This document shows, piece by piece, positions 14,110 to 21,961 of a stretch of DNA of 29,470 bases. The DNA is from a virus, in the IMG/VR virus record IMGVR_UViG_3300025112_004028, positions 1 to 29,470 of that record; one strand, given 5' to 3'. The position numbers and the translations under genes were made by a program. A model generated the notes under the pieces. That model saw only the letters and a program-made list of their open reading frames with translations, ran no database searches and was not told where the DNA came from. Numbering within the stretch: the first letter of the stretch is position 1; every line of letters begins with the position of its first letter.

Positions 14110-16694
14110 TAGACGGTCTTGAAGACGTTCTCCAAATACTAGGCGACCTACCTGACGAGGCGCGTGAGGAGGTATCGGTTCGCCGTGAGGAATCCACCGC
14201 TCACAGGAAGTGGACGCCGAACCTTGGACCTCAGTATGAAGCCTACATGTCGCCCGCCAATGAGCTACTGTTCGGAGGTCAGGCTGGACCGGGTAAGACC
14301 GATCTCGTTCTCGGACTGGCTTTCGAGAAGCACCTCCGCTCCCTCATCATGCGCCGGCAGTACACCGACATGGGGGCGATGACCGAGCGGGCGATCGAGA
14401 TCAACGGAACCCGTGACGGCTACTCAGGCTCCAACCCGATGAAGTTGCGGCCGGCGGGGCGCGATGATCAACTGATCGAGTTCGGAGCCTGTGCCAAGCT
14501 GGGAGATGAGCAGCACTGGCAGGGTCAGCCGCATGACTTGGTTTGTGTCGGGAAGGGAACGCCCGTGCTTATGGGTGATGGCAGCTATCAGTCCGTTGAG
14601 ACTTTAGCTGCCGGCGACATGGTTAAAACTCTAGAAGGGCCTCGTCGCATTGAGAGGATATTTCCCAAGCAGATCAAGGATGCCGTGAAGGTGACTGCCA
14701 TTGACGCCGATGGAAATGTCATTGCGTCACAAGTCCAGGGTTCTTCTCACAGGCTTCTAACCACCGCTGGGTGGGTTTGCCACGGTAAGTTCTGTGTATC
14801 ATCCCCTTCTTTGACTTCCGTACCCAAGGGGTTTTGTTCAGTTTTGCCATTTCTAACAGGGTGCGCTCTCCAATATGGAACCGCCTTGAGATATCTTGGA
14901 TGGAGTGCTTATCACTCAGTGCATAAGGCTCTATCTTCTTCCATGCCCTTGCATCATTTGGTCGCGTTGGCGATGACCTCTGTCTTGGGCCGACCAAGAT
15001 GGGAAAGTGTTTGCGTAGCGTATAGTGACTGCACCCAAGAAGCGTGGCTGCCTGTTTTACGGAGCGACCATCGAGGGCCTTTCGGACTTGGTCCTCAGAT
15101 GGACGGCGGGCGGCGTAGTACTCACGGGACCGCCTTCCTGTATGATATGAGCGATGATCAGAGAAGGTCATTATCAGAAGGTTCGATGGATCATTGTTCA
15201 AGGGGTCTTCGTCAATATGGTGGACGCACTCCCGGCGCTTTGGGTTCTTCCCCTTGCGAAGACGGCGGCCAGCTATATCTTCACCAATCAGGCGATGCTG
15301 TGCCACCCATCCCCACATGTTCGCATCCTGATGTTCAGGGACGAACTCATGGATATACTTGCCTAGAACCATTGTACGACCACCCTTATAGGACGGGTAA
15401 ACGTCAAGCGACTGAATCAGTGCGCGTTTCTTCATTTGATGTCCAATCTGTTGGTGTTCAAGAGCTTTATGATATCGAGGTTGAAGAAGTAAACCACTAT
15501 ATCACAGGTGGTGGCTTTATCAATAAGAACTGTTTTGATGAAGCCGTCCAGTTCCTCGAGATGCAAGTCCGCTACCTCTGTGGCTGGAACCGATCGACGG
15601 TACCGGAGCAGAGGTGCCGCATCGTGATGGCGACGAACCCACCCATCACCGCGGATGGCTACTGGATCATACCGATGTTTGCGCCCTGGCTGGACATCAC
15701 GTTCCCGAACCCTGCGAAGGAAGGTGATCTCAGGTGGGTGGTGACCGATCCCGATGGGCGGGACATGTGGGTGGATGGAGAGCATGATGTCAAAACATGG
15801 AACGGGAAAGACTATCACCCGATCAGCCGTACTTTTATACATGGAGAGCTTTCGGACAATCCCTACCTCATTAACACCGACTATAGTAAGCGTCTGGATC
15901 AATTACCTGAACCAATGCGGTCTGCCTACCGTGACGGCAACTTCATGGCGGCAAGAGAGGATACGGTCAATCAGGCTATCCCAACAGCGTGGGTCTTAGA
16001 GGCTCAGAACCGCTGGCGCCCACAGGTACCCGAGGGCATCCCGATGTGTTCGATGGGCGTGGACTGCTCGGGCGGCGGCAAGGATCCGATGATCATCGCC
16101 CGCCGCTTCGACGGCTGGTTCGATGAGATGCATGAGACGGCGGCAAAGGATATCCCAAAAGACCGCATCGGCCGCTACTGCACAGGCATCGTGGTTTCGG
16201 TGCGGCGTCAGGAAGCCAAGGTCATCATCGACATGGGCGGCGGCTACGGCGGCTCGATGTACGAGATACTGAAGGAGAACAACATTGACCCGATTCCGCA
16301 TAAAGGGGCAGAGAAAAGCACTGCCAGAACGAGTGACCGTAACCTCGGGTTCTATAACAAACGCTCCCAGGTTATATGGCAGTTCAGGGAGGCCCTGGAC
16401 CCCAACCAAGATGGAGGTTCACCGATCGCTCTACCGCGTGACCCAGAGTTGCTCGCCGACCTTACTGCCCCCACCTTTGAGATAGGAACCCGCGGTATCC
16501 AAGTTGAGACGAAAGAAAAGGTCGTCGATCGCCTCGGGCGCTCAACGGATAAGGGCGATGCGGTGTGCATGGCGTGGTCAGGTGGGGATAGGCGCCTATA
16601 TCAAGGTCGGCTCCAGGGGCGTTCCGGTGGCGGCCGCAAGCCGGAAGTGATGACCAAGAAGACGCAGCGCGGGCAGAAGAGGAGGAAGAGGTGA
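14109..16694 (+). CDS. terL: Terminase large subunit, interrupted by an intein
   Basis: ATP-driven DNA packaging motor. An N-terminal segment KWTPNLGPQYEAY precedes the Walker A loop GGQAGPGKT. The Walker B strand HDLV-CFDEA is split by the intein at 14544-15530. The C-terminal nuclease has GVDCSGGGKDP, VIIDMGGGYGG and STDKGDAVCMAW, supplying acidic metal ligands. After splicing the protein would be about 532 aa, a normal TerL length. The first in-frame ATG is 14247, directly before Walker A; the frame is open and family-like upstream to 14109, where an ATA overlaps the previous TAA six bases after GGGAGAG. I therefore propose a non-ATG start at 14109. Start uncertain; identity clear. Confidence 0.88.
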   Translation: MDGLEDVLQILGDLPDEAREEVSVRREESTAHRKWTPNLGPQYEAYMSPANELLFGGQAGPGKTDLVLGLAFEKHLRSLIMRRQYTDMGAMTERAIEINGTRDGYSGSNPMKLRPAGRDDQLIEFGACAKLGDEQHWQGQPHDLVCVGKGTPVLMGDGSYQSVETLAAGDMVKTLEGPRRIERIFPKQIKDAVKVTAIDADGNVIASQVQGSSHRLLTTAGWVCHGKFCVSSPSLTSVPKGFCSVLPFLTGCALQYGTALRYLGWSAYHSVHKALSSSMPLHHLVALAMTSVLGRPRWESVCVAYSDCTQEAWLPVLRSDHRGPFGLGPQMDGGRRSTHGTAFLYDMSDDQRRSLSEGSMDHCSRGLRQYGGRTPGALGSSPCEDGGQLYLHQSGDAVPPIPTCSHPDVQGRTHGYTCLEPLYDHPYRTGKRQATESVRVSSFDVQSVGVQELYDIEVEEVNHYITGGGFINKNCFDEAVQFLEMQVRYLCGWNRSTVPEQRCRIVMATNPPITADGYWIIPMFAPWLDITFPNPAKEGDLRWVVTDPDGRDMWVDGEHDVKTWNGKDYHPISRTFIHGELSDNPYLINTDYSKRLDQLPEPMRSAYRDGNFMAAREDTVNQAIPTAWVLEAQNRWRPQVPEGIPMCSMGVDCSGGGKDPMIIARRFDGWFDEMHETAAKDIPKDRIGRYCTGIVVSVRRQEAKVIIDMGGGYGGSMYEILKENNIDPIPHKGAEKSTARTSDRNLGFYNKRSQVIWQFREALDPNQDGGSPIALPRDPELLADLTAPTFEIGTRGIQVETKEKVVDRLGRSTDKGDAVCMAWSGGDRRLYQGRLQGRSGGGRKPEVMTKKTQRGQKRRKR
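14544..15530 (+). other. Intein in terminase Walker B, with antisense HNH insert
   Basis: In-frame 329-aa intein. Block A starts at Cys1: CVGKGTPVLMGDGSYQSVET. Block B is GSSHRLLTTAGW with His69. Block F is ELYDIEVEEVNHYI and block G is GGGFINKN, followed by extein Cys at 15531. The penultimate residue is Lys, not the usual His; the terminal Asn and +1 Cys are present. Removing it joins HDLV to CFDEA, restoring Walker B. The middle (about residues 84-297) does not resemble LAGLIDADG or an in-frame HNH domain; it is the reverse-strand image of an HNH gene, yet contains no stop in the intein frame. The splicing blocks alone would make a mini-intein of about 120 residues. Confidence 0.9.
14719..15435 (-). 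CDS. HNH homing endonuclease encoded antisense inside the TerL intein
   Basis: A 238-aa protein on the minus strand, wholly inside the intein. The HNH core is RRECVHHIDEDPLNNDPSNL (residues 67-86; His72-His73, Asp75, Asn81, Asn85), followed by His94 and His98. Two helix-turn-helix-like units follow: SVKQAATLLGCSHYTLRKHF (125-144) and SIQDISRRFHIGERTLLEMA (178-197), plausible target-recognition modules. Its start lies opposite intein block F and its last ten codons run up to and partly past block B. No strong ribosome binding site is seen (GGA eight bases before ATG). It presumably cuts intein-free terL alleles. An in-frame endonuclease would be normal for an intein; an opposite-strand one is not. 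Confidence 0.88.
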   Translation of the reverse strand: MKKRALIQSLDVYPSYKGGRTMVLGKYIHEFVPEHQDANMWGWVAQHRLIGEDIAGRRLRKGKNPKRRECVHHIDEDPLNNDPSNLLIMTFSDHRSYHTGRRSREYYAARRPSEDQVRKALDGRSVKQAATLLGCSHYTLRKHFPILVGPRQRSSPTRPNDARAWKKIEPYALSDKHSIQDISRRFHIGERTLLEMAKLNKTPWVRKSKKGMIHRTYRGKPTQRWLEACEKNPGLVTQ

Positions 16695-17146
16695 TCACCC
16701 GCCCCGCTGAAATGTCAGACCGCTGGGAACTGATCGAGATCGCCAAGGGTTGGGCGAGGGAGACACGTTACGGCACCGAGTTCGATATGACCGAGGCGCT
16801 TCAGTATCTGGGGGCGTTCATCGAGTTTGACGGGCATGATATCCTCCTCGCCATTGATGATGACGGCGTTGCCGGTCTTGTCATGGTTGCCGCCTCAAAC
16901 ATGATCTACAAAAAACCACTTGGCTATGTCATACAGTTTTATGTTATAGAGAGAGCAAGGAAGGGTGTTGCGTCGAAGCATTTGATCGCAGCCCTCAAGC
17001 TTTGGTTTGCCGCACAGGAAGTGAGCCAAGTCTTCGTCACAGCGAACGCGGGCCTGAAGGATCGAGATCAGAGGGCGTTCATAGCAATAATGAAACGCTC
17101 GGGTTTTGAAGAGGCTGGTCCCTCGTTGTACTGGGATATGAGGTAA
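16691..17146 (+). CDS. GNAT-family N-acetyltransferase
   Basis: A 151-aa GNAT-like protein. The GTG at 16691 overlaps the terminase TGA and has GGAGGAAGAG just upstream; the N-terminus ITRPAEMSDRWELIEIAKGW is typical for phage GNAT proteins. FYVIERARKGVASKHLIAAL is the likely acetyl-CoA-binding region (family motif RxxGxG/A; here RARKGVASKHL), and KRSGFEEAG is the usual C-terminal segment. GNAT genes between TerL and portal are frequent in podoviruses, with unknown substrate. An amino-sugar acetyltransferase role in the legionaminic route is conceivable but unsupported, since it lies outside the cassette. Confidence 0.75.
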   Translation: MITRPAEMSDRWELIEIAKGWARETRYGTEFDMTEALQYLGAFIEFDGHDILLAIDDDGVAGLVMVAASNMIYKKPLGYVIQFYVIERARKGVASKHLIAALKLWFAAQEVSQVFVTANAGLKDRDQRAFIAIMKRSGFEEAGPSLYWDMR

Positions 17147-17149
17147 GCC

Positions 17150-17926
17150 ATGTGCGATCCAGTCATTACTCCCGCTCTTCTTGCTGCCGCCACTAAAGGT
17201 ATGGCCGCCGGAGCCGCCGCCGCTCCTACCCTCGCCGCCACCGCTCCGGCCGCTGCCGCCGCTACCGCCGCCGGAACAACTGCTGCGACCACGGCCGCCA
17301 CTGCCGGCACTGAAACCTTGATAGGAGGCGTTGCCGCTGACACGCTCGGCAAAGGCGTAGCCGTGGCAGGGGAGAAGGTAGCTGAAGGCGCGACGGCGTC
17401 ACTTGCTAACCCGGGGGTTGTCTCAGGCGTTCAGGGTGGCGTTATTCCTGGTGTATCGACGGTCGGAAGCAACGCGCCGGCACCGATGGCATACTCAACC
17501 CCACAGTCCCTCGTTCAAGCAAGACTGGACGCGGTGACGACAGGGACTCCTGTCACTGATGCCGGCGTTACAACAAAGGGCGCTGCTGACTATGCCTCGA
17601 CATCAGTAACCACTGGCGGCGCCGCCAAACCCCCCACCGTCATGGGCAAGGTATTGAAGGGTGTTGGGGACATGTCTACCATGGAAAAGATAGCGACGGC
17701 TGGTGCTGTTACCGGTGCAGCCGGAGCAGCCCATGGCATCGCGACCGCACCCGGAAAGCCTCCCCCCAGTCAGGGTCAGGGAACCAACCCCAAGTTCAAG
17801 TACGCACCCAACCGCGCCACCATCCGTCGATCGATGGAACTGGCCGCCGCCAAGCGCCGCAAGGAAGGCAAGTCACGGTTCGGGGCTACGACAGGTTACT
17901 CGCGTAGAAGCCTCGGGGGAGACTGA
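17150..17926 (+). CDS. Ala/Thr-rich phage protein (258 aa)
   Basis: A low-complexity protein. Residues 8-60 are strongly Ala/Thr-rich (for example ATAPAAAAATAAGTTAATTA), the centre is Gly/Thr/Val-rich, and the C-terminus is basic with KFKYAPNRATIRRSMELAAA followed by KRRKEGKSRFG. It lies between GNAT and portal. Proteins of similar composition occur at this position in podoviruses as likely internal or ejected virion components, but I cannot assign a function. No signal peptide is evident, though the Ala-rich stretch could associate with membranes. Confidence 0.6.
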   Translation: MCDPVITPALLAAATKGMAAGAAAAPTLAATAPAAAAATAAGTTAATTAATAGTETLIGGVAADTLGKGVAVAGEKVAEGATASLANPGVVSGVQGGVIPGVSTVGSNAPAPMAYSTPQSLVQARLDAVTTGTPVTDAGVTTKGAADYASTSVTTGGAAKPPTVMGKVLKGVGDMSTMEKIATAGAVTGAAGAAHGIATAPGKPPPSQGQGTNPKFKYAPNRATIRRSMELAAAKRRKEGKSRFGATTGYSRRSLGGD

Positions 17927-17928
17927 TC

Positions 17929-19650
17929 ATGTCATTTATCCACGCACGGCACCGCCGCCTCCTCGAACTCGACACCAAGATGTTCACCACGCAGAGGGAC
18001 ACGCTCCTGATCCTGTGGCAGGAGATCGCCGAGCAGTTCTATCCAGAGCGGGCTGATTTCACATATCAGAGGACGGCCGGCGAGACGTTCGCCTCCGACC
18101 TTGATACATCCTATCCGGTGCTGGCGAGGCGTGATCTCGCCAATGCGTTCGGCTCCATGCTGCGCCCACCGGCAAAGCAGTGGTTCCATATAAAGAAGAA
18201 GGGTGCGGAATCCGGCCTCGAGGATGAGCGGCAGTGGCTTGACCGCGCCGAGGCAACCCTGAAGCGGACGCTCTACGACATTGAGAGCGGCTTCGTGCGG
18301 GCGACGAAGGAGGCAGACAACGACTACGCCGCCTTCGGACAGGCTGTCATATCGTCCGAACTGGCGACGGCGCCGACCACCGGGCAGATCCTCCTGCATC
18401 GGTGCTGGCATCTGAGGGATATGGCGTGGACCGAGAACGCATACGGTCAGATCGGAGAGATCCACCGTAAGTGGGAGCCGGAAGCGCGAAACCTGGCTGC
18501 ATTATTTCCCGAGACGGCGTCAGACGCCCTGAACAACATGGCGAAGGAAGACCCATCGGCGAAGGTCGAGTGCAGACACATCATCATAGAGGCTGACGCC
18601 TACGATGCGGACAACAAGAAGTTCGGCAACAAGCCATACATCTCGGTCTATCTCGACCTCACCAACGAAACCATGCTCGAGGAGGTCGGAAAGTGGGACC
18701 GATACTACGTCATCCCGAGGTGGCAGACCGTCTCAGGCTCTCAATACGCCTACTCCCCAGCCACCGTCGCAGCCCTGCCGGATGCTCGGCTGATCCAGGC
18801 GATGACCTATACCCTGCTCGCTGCCGGCGAGAAGGCTGTCGATCCTCCGCTGCTCGGCGTGAGCGAGGCGATCAAGGGCGGCATCGAGAGCTATCCCGGC
18901 GGGTTCACCGCGGTTGACGCCGTCTATGACGAGAGGCTGGGCGAGGTGGTGCGGCCACTCCACATGAACGGCGAGAAGTACATCCCGCTGGGCTTCGATA
19001 TGATAACCGACACCCGGCAGATGATCGCCGAGGCATTCTACCTTAACAGGCTCAACCTTCCCGAGGCGCAGGGTGGCGACATGACCGCCTTCGAGGTGAG
19101 CAAAAGGATCGAGGAGTTCATTCGGAACGCCCTCCCATTGTTCCAACCCATGGAGGCAGATTACAACGGCGCTCTGATGCAGCAAGACTTCGACATCAGT
19201 CTGAGGAACGGCGGCTTCGGACCCGAGGCAGAGATGCCCGAGAGCCTCCGCGGCGTCGGCGTCGAGTTCGAGTTTGAATCCCCGCTCAATGAGGCGATAG
19301 ACCGCATCAAGGGCCAACAGCTTCTTGAGGCCAAGGGTATGGCTCTCGAGTTGGAGCCGCTGGATCCGCTGGCTCTCCGCATGGTGGACTGGCGCATTGG
19401 TCTACGCGATGCGCTGCACGGCATCGGTACGCCGTCCGACTGGATGGTCGAGGAAGACGAACTCGATCAGATACAGGAGGAGCAGCAACAGGAAGAAGCG
19501 GCGATGAAACTTGCCGAGCAGACGGCGATCGGCGCCGAGGTTGCAGGCAAGGTAGCCGATGCCGAGAGGACGGATTCCGAGACGGCGGCCGCCAACATGA
19601 ACTTGCCGCCTGAAGAGGTGGATGTGGCAGAGGAGGTCGGCGTAATTTAA
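17929..19650 (+). CDS. Portal / head-to-tail connector protein (T7 type)
   Basis: A 573-aa portal protein matching the podovirus head-tail connector family. The N-terminus has RHRRLLELDTKMFTTQRDTL, then LILWQEIAEQFYPERADFTY, the characteristic helical opening. NAFGSMLRPPAKQWFHIKKK is the early conserved block. Further on are FEVSKRIEEFIRNALPLFQP and a final Glu/Gln-rich helical tail (EELDQIQEEQQQEEAAMKLA). Length is normal for the family (about 520-580 aa). It forms the dodecameric ring at the capsid vertex through which DNA is packaged. Its position after TerL and before scaffold and capsid is the standard podovirus order. Confidence 0.88.
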   Translation: MSFIHARHRRLLELDTKMFTTQRDTLLILWQEIAEQFYPERADFTYQRTAGETFASDLDTSYPVLARRDLANAFGSMLRPPAKQWFHIKKKGAESGLEDERQWLDRAEATLKRTLYDIESGFVRATKEADNDYAAFGQAVISSELATAPTTGQILLHRCWHLRDMAWTENAYGQIGEIHRKWEPEARNLAALFPETASDALNNMAKEDPSAKVECRHIIIEADAYDADNKKFGNKPYISVYLDLTNETMLEEVGKWDRYYVIPRWQTVSGSQYAYSPATVAALPDARLIQAMTYTLLAAGEKAVDPPLLGVSEAIKGGIESYPGGFTAVDAVYDERLGEVVRPLHMNGEKYIPLGFDMITDTRQMIAEAFYLNRLNLPEAQGGDMTAFEVSKRIEEFIRNALPLFQPMEADYNGALMQQDFDISLRNGGFGPEAEMPESLRGVGVEFEFESPLNEAIDRIKGQQLLEAKGMALELEPLDPLALRMVDWRIGLRDALHGIGTPSDWMVEEDELDQIQEEQQQEEAAMKLAEQTAIGAEVAGKVADAERTDSETAAANMNLPPEEVDVAEEVGVI

Positions 19651-19959
19651 ATGGCAATGACCAAGCCGCTGGTGATGCCGGCGGATATACAGGACGCCTA
19701 CGCCATCCAAGCTGTGGCGCAGGGCGAGGGAGGACCGAACGAACAGATCAGGGCGATACGCTGTATCGTCAATGAGCTATCGAAAACATATGACATGTCG
19801 TTCGATGAGGAGTCGCCCCGCATGACGGATTTCAACGAAGGCAACCGGCATATAGGTCGGACCATCGTCAACATCATCAACCAGAACCTTGGTCAGGTAA
19901 CCAAGGCAACAGAACTCTTAAACAAACTTAAATTAGGAAGAGGCAAAGACAATGGCTGA
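19651..19959 (+). CDS. Bbp19-like small phage protein (102 aa)
   Basis: Starts immediately after the portal stop codon. The segment RMTDFNEGNRHIGRTIVNII resembles the short FxEGxRxxGxxI motif of the Bordetella phage Bbp19 group found next to podovirus portal and scaffold genes. Otherwise it is helical and uncharacterised. It overlaps the scaffold start by eight bases. The family match is from memory of a short motif, so the name is tentative while the gene itself is well supported by packing. Confidence 0.6.
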   Translation: MAMTKPLVMPADIQDAYAIQAVAQGEGGPNEQIRAIRCIVNELSKTYDMSFDEESPRMTDFNEGNRHIGRTIVNIINQNLGQVTKATELLNKLKLGRGKDNG

Positions 19960-20878
19960 AGCAGCACCAGAAGTAGCACCGGAACCAGAACCCGCGCCGG
20001 CTCCAGAGCCAGCACCAGAACCAGCACCTGAATCGGCTCCAGAGCCGGCACCAGAACCCGCCGGCAAACAAGCCGAGTGGCGTGACGACTGGCGAGACGC
20101 GATGTCTGGCGACGACAAGGACTTCCGCGAGCGCCTCAACCGCTTCGACTCCCCGCGTGAGGTCGCCGACTGGGGACGCAACGCCGAGAAGATGTGGAAG
20201 CAGGGTGAGCTTCCCGATCCATTTCCGACAGAAGGGTCACCCGAGGACCAGTCCGCATGGCGGGCAACGCACGGCATCCCATCGGCGATGGACGAGTACT
20301 CCAAGCATTATCCCGAGGGCTTCACGGTTCCAGACGGAGATACGGACTTCGTGAACTCCTACCTCGAGGTGGCGTACAAGCACAACCTCGCGCCTGACGT
20401 TGTCAATGACATTCTGGTTTCGGTCTACGACCACGCCAATACCACGGCAGAGGGGCAGACCACGCAGGACGCAACCGATCAGGCGGCGACCACCGCGGCG
20501 ATACGGGACGAGTACGGTGACCAGGCGAAGGCGATGACGACCGCCGGCCTCGCCGTCATAGGTCTGATGTCGAAGGAGGCGGCGACCGACTTCATGCAGT
20601 CCCGCCTACCTGACGGCACGTTGATCGTGAACTCGCCCGAGCATATGCGGTGGCTCGCCAACCGTGGCATGGAAGCCGGCGTGACGGCACCAGCCGAGGG
20701 TTCGGCGGATGCGAAGTCCCTCGCCGCCGAGAAGGCGGAACTCGAAACCATGATGAAGGAGACGAAGGGTCCGTACTACACCGACGCCAAGGGCAAGGAC
20801 GGCATGACGAACCATCAGCGCCGGTATGCTGAGATTCTCACCGTCGAAGAGAACATGGCGAGGAGCAAGGCTCGATGA
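19952..20878 (+). CDS. Capsid assembly scaffold-like protein
   Basis: A 308-aa acidic protein with an N-terminal Pro-Ala-Glu-rich repeat (residues about 3-38), a central helical region (QAEWRDDWRDAMSGDDKDFR, then VADWGRNAEKMWKQGELPDP) and a charged C-terminal helix ending MARSKAR. This composition and its place directly before the capsid genes are typical of podovirus scaffold or capsid assembly proteins, which fill the procapsid during assembly. RBS AGGAAGAGG precedes the ATG. Unusually, it is followed not by the capsid gene but by a radical SAM gene that overlaps its stop (ATGA). Confidence 0.8.
   Translation: MAEAAPEVAPEPEPAPAPEPAPEPAPESAPEPAPEPAGKQAEWRDDWRDAMSGDDKDFRERLNRFDSPREVADWGRNAEKMWKQGELPDPFPTEGSPEDQSAWRATHGIPSAMDEYSKHYPEGFTVPDGDTDFVNSYLEVAYKHNLAPDVVNDILVSVYDHANTTAEGQTTQDATDQAATTAAIRDEYGDQAKAMTTAGLAVIGLMSKEAATDFMQSRLPDGTLIVNSPEHMRWLANRGMEAGVTAPAEGSADAKSLAAEKAELETMMKETKGPYYTDAKGKDGMTNHQRRYAEILTVEENMARSKAR
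19960..20062 (+). repeat. In-frame Pro-Ala-Glu coding repeat
   Basis: Degenerate hexanucleotide-type repeats (GCACCAGAACCA-like units) encode alternating PEPAPA/APEPAPE residues at the N-terminus of the scaffold-like protein. Such Pro-Ala-Glu linkers are extended and flexible. The repeat is purely coding and likely prone to length variation between related phages. Confidence 0.75.
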
Positions 20879-21765
20879 GGGGCATCCATGAAAACACGGT
20901 TATCCAGATCGACATCACCAATGCCTGTCACCTCGGTTGTGCCAACTGCACCCGTTTTGTTGGACATCACAGGAAGCCGTATTTCATGGACGATAAAACC
21001 TTCATCCAAGCTATTGGGTCACTGGATGGGTATCCCGGTCGTATCGGCATCATGGGTGGAGAACCCGCACTTCATCCGCGGTTCACCGTGCTGCTTGCCA
21101 AGTTTCGGGAGATGGTTCCCGATAAAGATAAAAGAGAAATGTGGACTTCAGGCTGGCAGTGGGCAGAGTATAAGGAGGATATCCTTGATACCTTTCACAA
21201 GGAGCGGGTGGCTTTCAACGACCACAGTCAGCCATCCGGTAGACACCAGCCACTTCTGGTCGCCATCGACGAGGTTGTTAAAGACGATGACTTGCGACGA
21301 ACGCTCATTGATAACTGCCCATTTCAGGCGCGATGGTCGGCTTCTATTACGCCAAAGGGGGCGTTCTTCTGTGAGATCGCCGCAGCACAGGACTGGCTAC
21401 TAGATGGACCCGGTGGGTACCCATTGGTAAAAGACTGGTGGAGGAAAGAACCAGATGCATTTCAAGACCAGGTTGAGACATACTGTGGCAAATGTTCAGG
21501 CGCACTGCCGATGCCTACCTACAGTGACGGACGCGGAGGCAGAGATGGCCCTACTCGGGACGTTGTGTCCCCTGGTAACCTCGAGCGGCTCCTTCGTGCT
21601 GGCTCCCCCAAATGTCAGCGAGATGATGTTGAAGTCTGGCGCAGCCATATCACTGAAGAAGGCATAGATCCTGACTGGAATCCGCGGGCGTTCCGAAACT
21701 TCGTCGCCCATGATCCTAAAGATGTGGAGGAAGCACTTGGCACCATAGTTGACACCACAACATGA
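20875..21765 (+). CDS. Radical SAM protein inserted between scaffold and capsid genes
   Basis: A 296-aa radical SAM enzyme. CHLGCANC at residues 18-25 is the CxxxCxxC cluster motif, and MGGEPALHP at 60-68 is the GGE SAM-binding motif. Cys in DNCPFQARW, GAFFCEIAAA and TYCGKCSGALPMP may bind an auxiliary cluster (SPASM/twitch-like). It resembles radical SAM proteins in polysaccharide regions with the same FNDHS and ITPKGAFFCE segments. It overlaps the scaffold stop by ATGA and is therefore co-expressed with head genes. Its substrate is unknown: a surface sugar, as the other cassette suggests, or a virion protein are both open. Confidence 0.83.
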   Translation: MRGIHENTVIQIDITNACHLGCANCTRFVGHHRKPYFMDDKTFIQAIGSLDGYPGRIGIMGGEPALHPRFTVLLAKFREMVPDKDKREMWTSGWQWAEYKEDILDTFHKERVAFNDHSQPSGRHQPLLVAIDEVVKDDDLRRTLIDNCPFQARWSASITPKGAFFCEIAAAQDWLLDGPGGYPLVKDWWRKEPDAFQDQVETYCGKCSGALPMPTYSDGRGGRDGPTRDVVSPGNLERLLRAGSPKCQRDDVEVWRSHITEEGIDPDWNPRAFRNFVAHDPKDVEEALGTIVDTTT

Positions 21766-21961
21766 TGTGTCCTATAAGGCAAATACCGGATAACCCACCC
21801 AATACACAGATGCGGCGGCCCCGGGGCTACTGAACCATTTTAAGTTCTAAGGCGGCACCTATTGATCCGTCGAGGCCCTGGCGACAGACAACCCTCATGC
21901 GTTTCTGCATATAGGCTAACCCACCGGACGAACGTAACCCTTGTCCCGAAAGGAGCCTGTC
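21766..21961. other. 196-base non-coding gap before the capsid gene
   Basis: The longest gene-free stretch in the morphogenesis region. It contains an AT-richer patch near 21836-21850 (CATTTTAAGTTCTAAGG) and a GGCCCCGGGGC-type palindrome near 21815-21826 without a U-tract, so no convincing terminator. It ends with the strong AAAGGAG ribosome binding site (21949-21955) of the capsid gene. A promoter for high-level capsid expression is plausible but no clear -35/-10 pair was found. Confidence 0.3.

Noticed and set aside
19960-20062. Short repeat array as a possible CRISPR
   Set aside because: The repeats are in-frame Pro-Ala-Glu codons within the scaffold-like gene, with no unique spacers.
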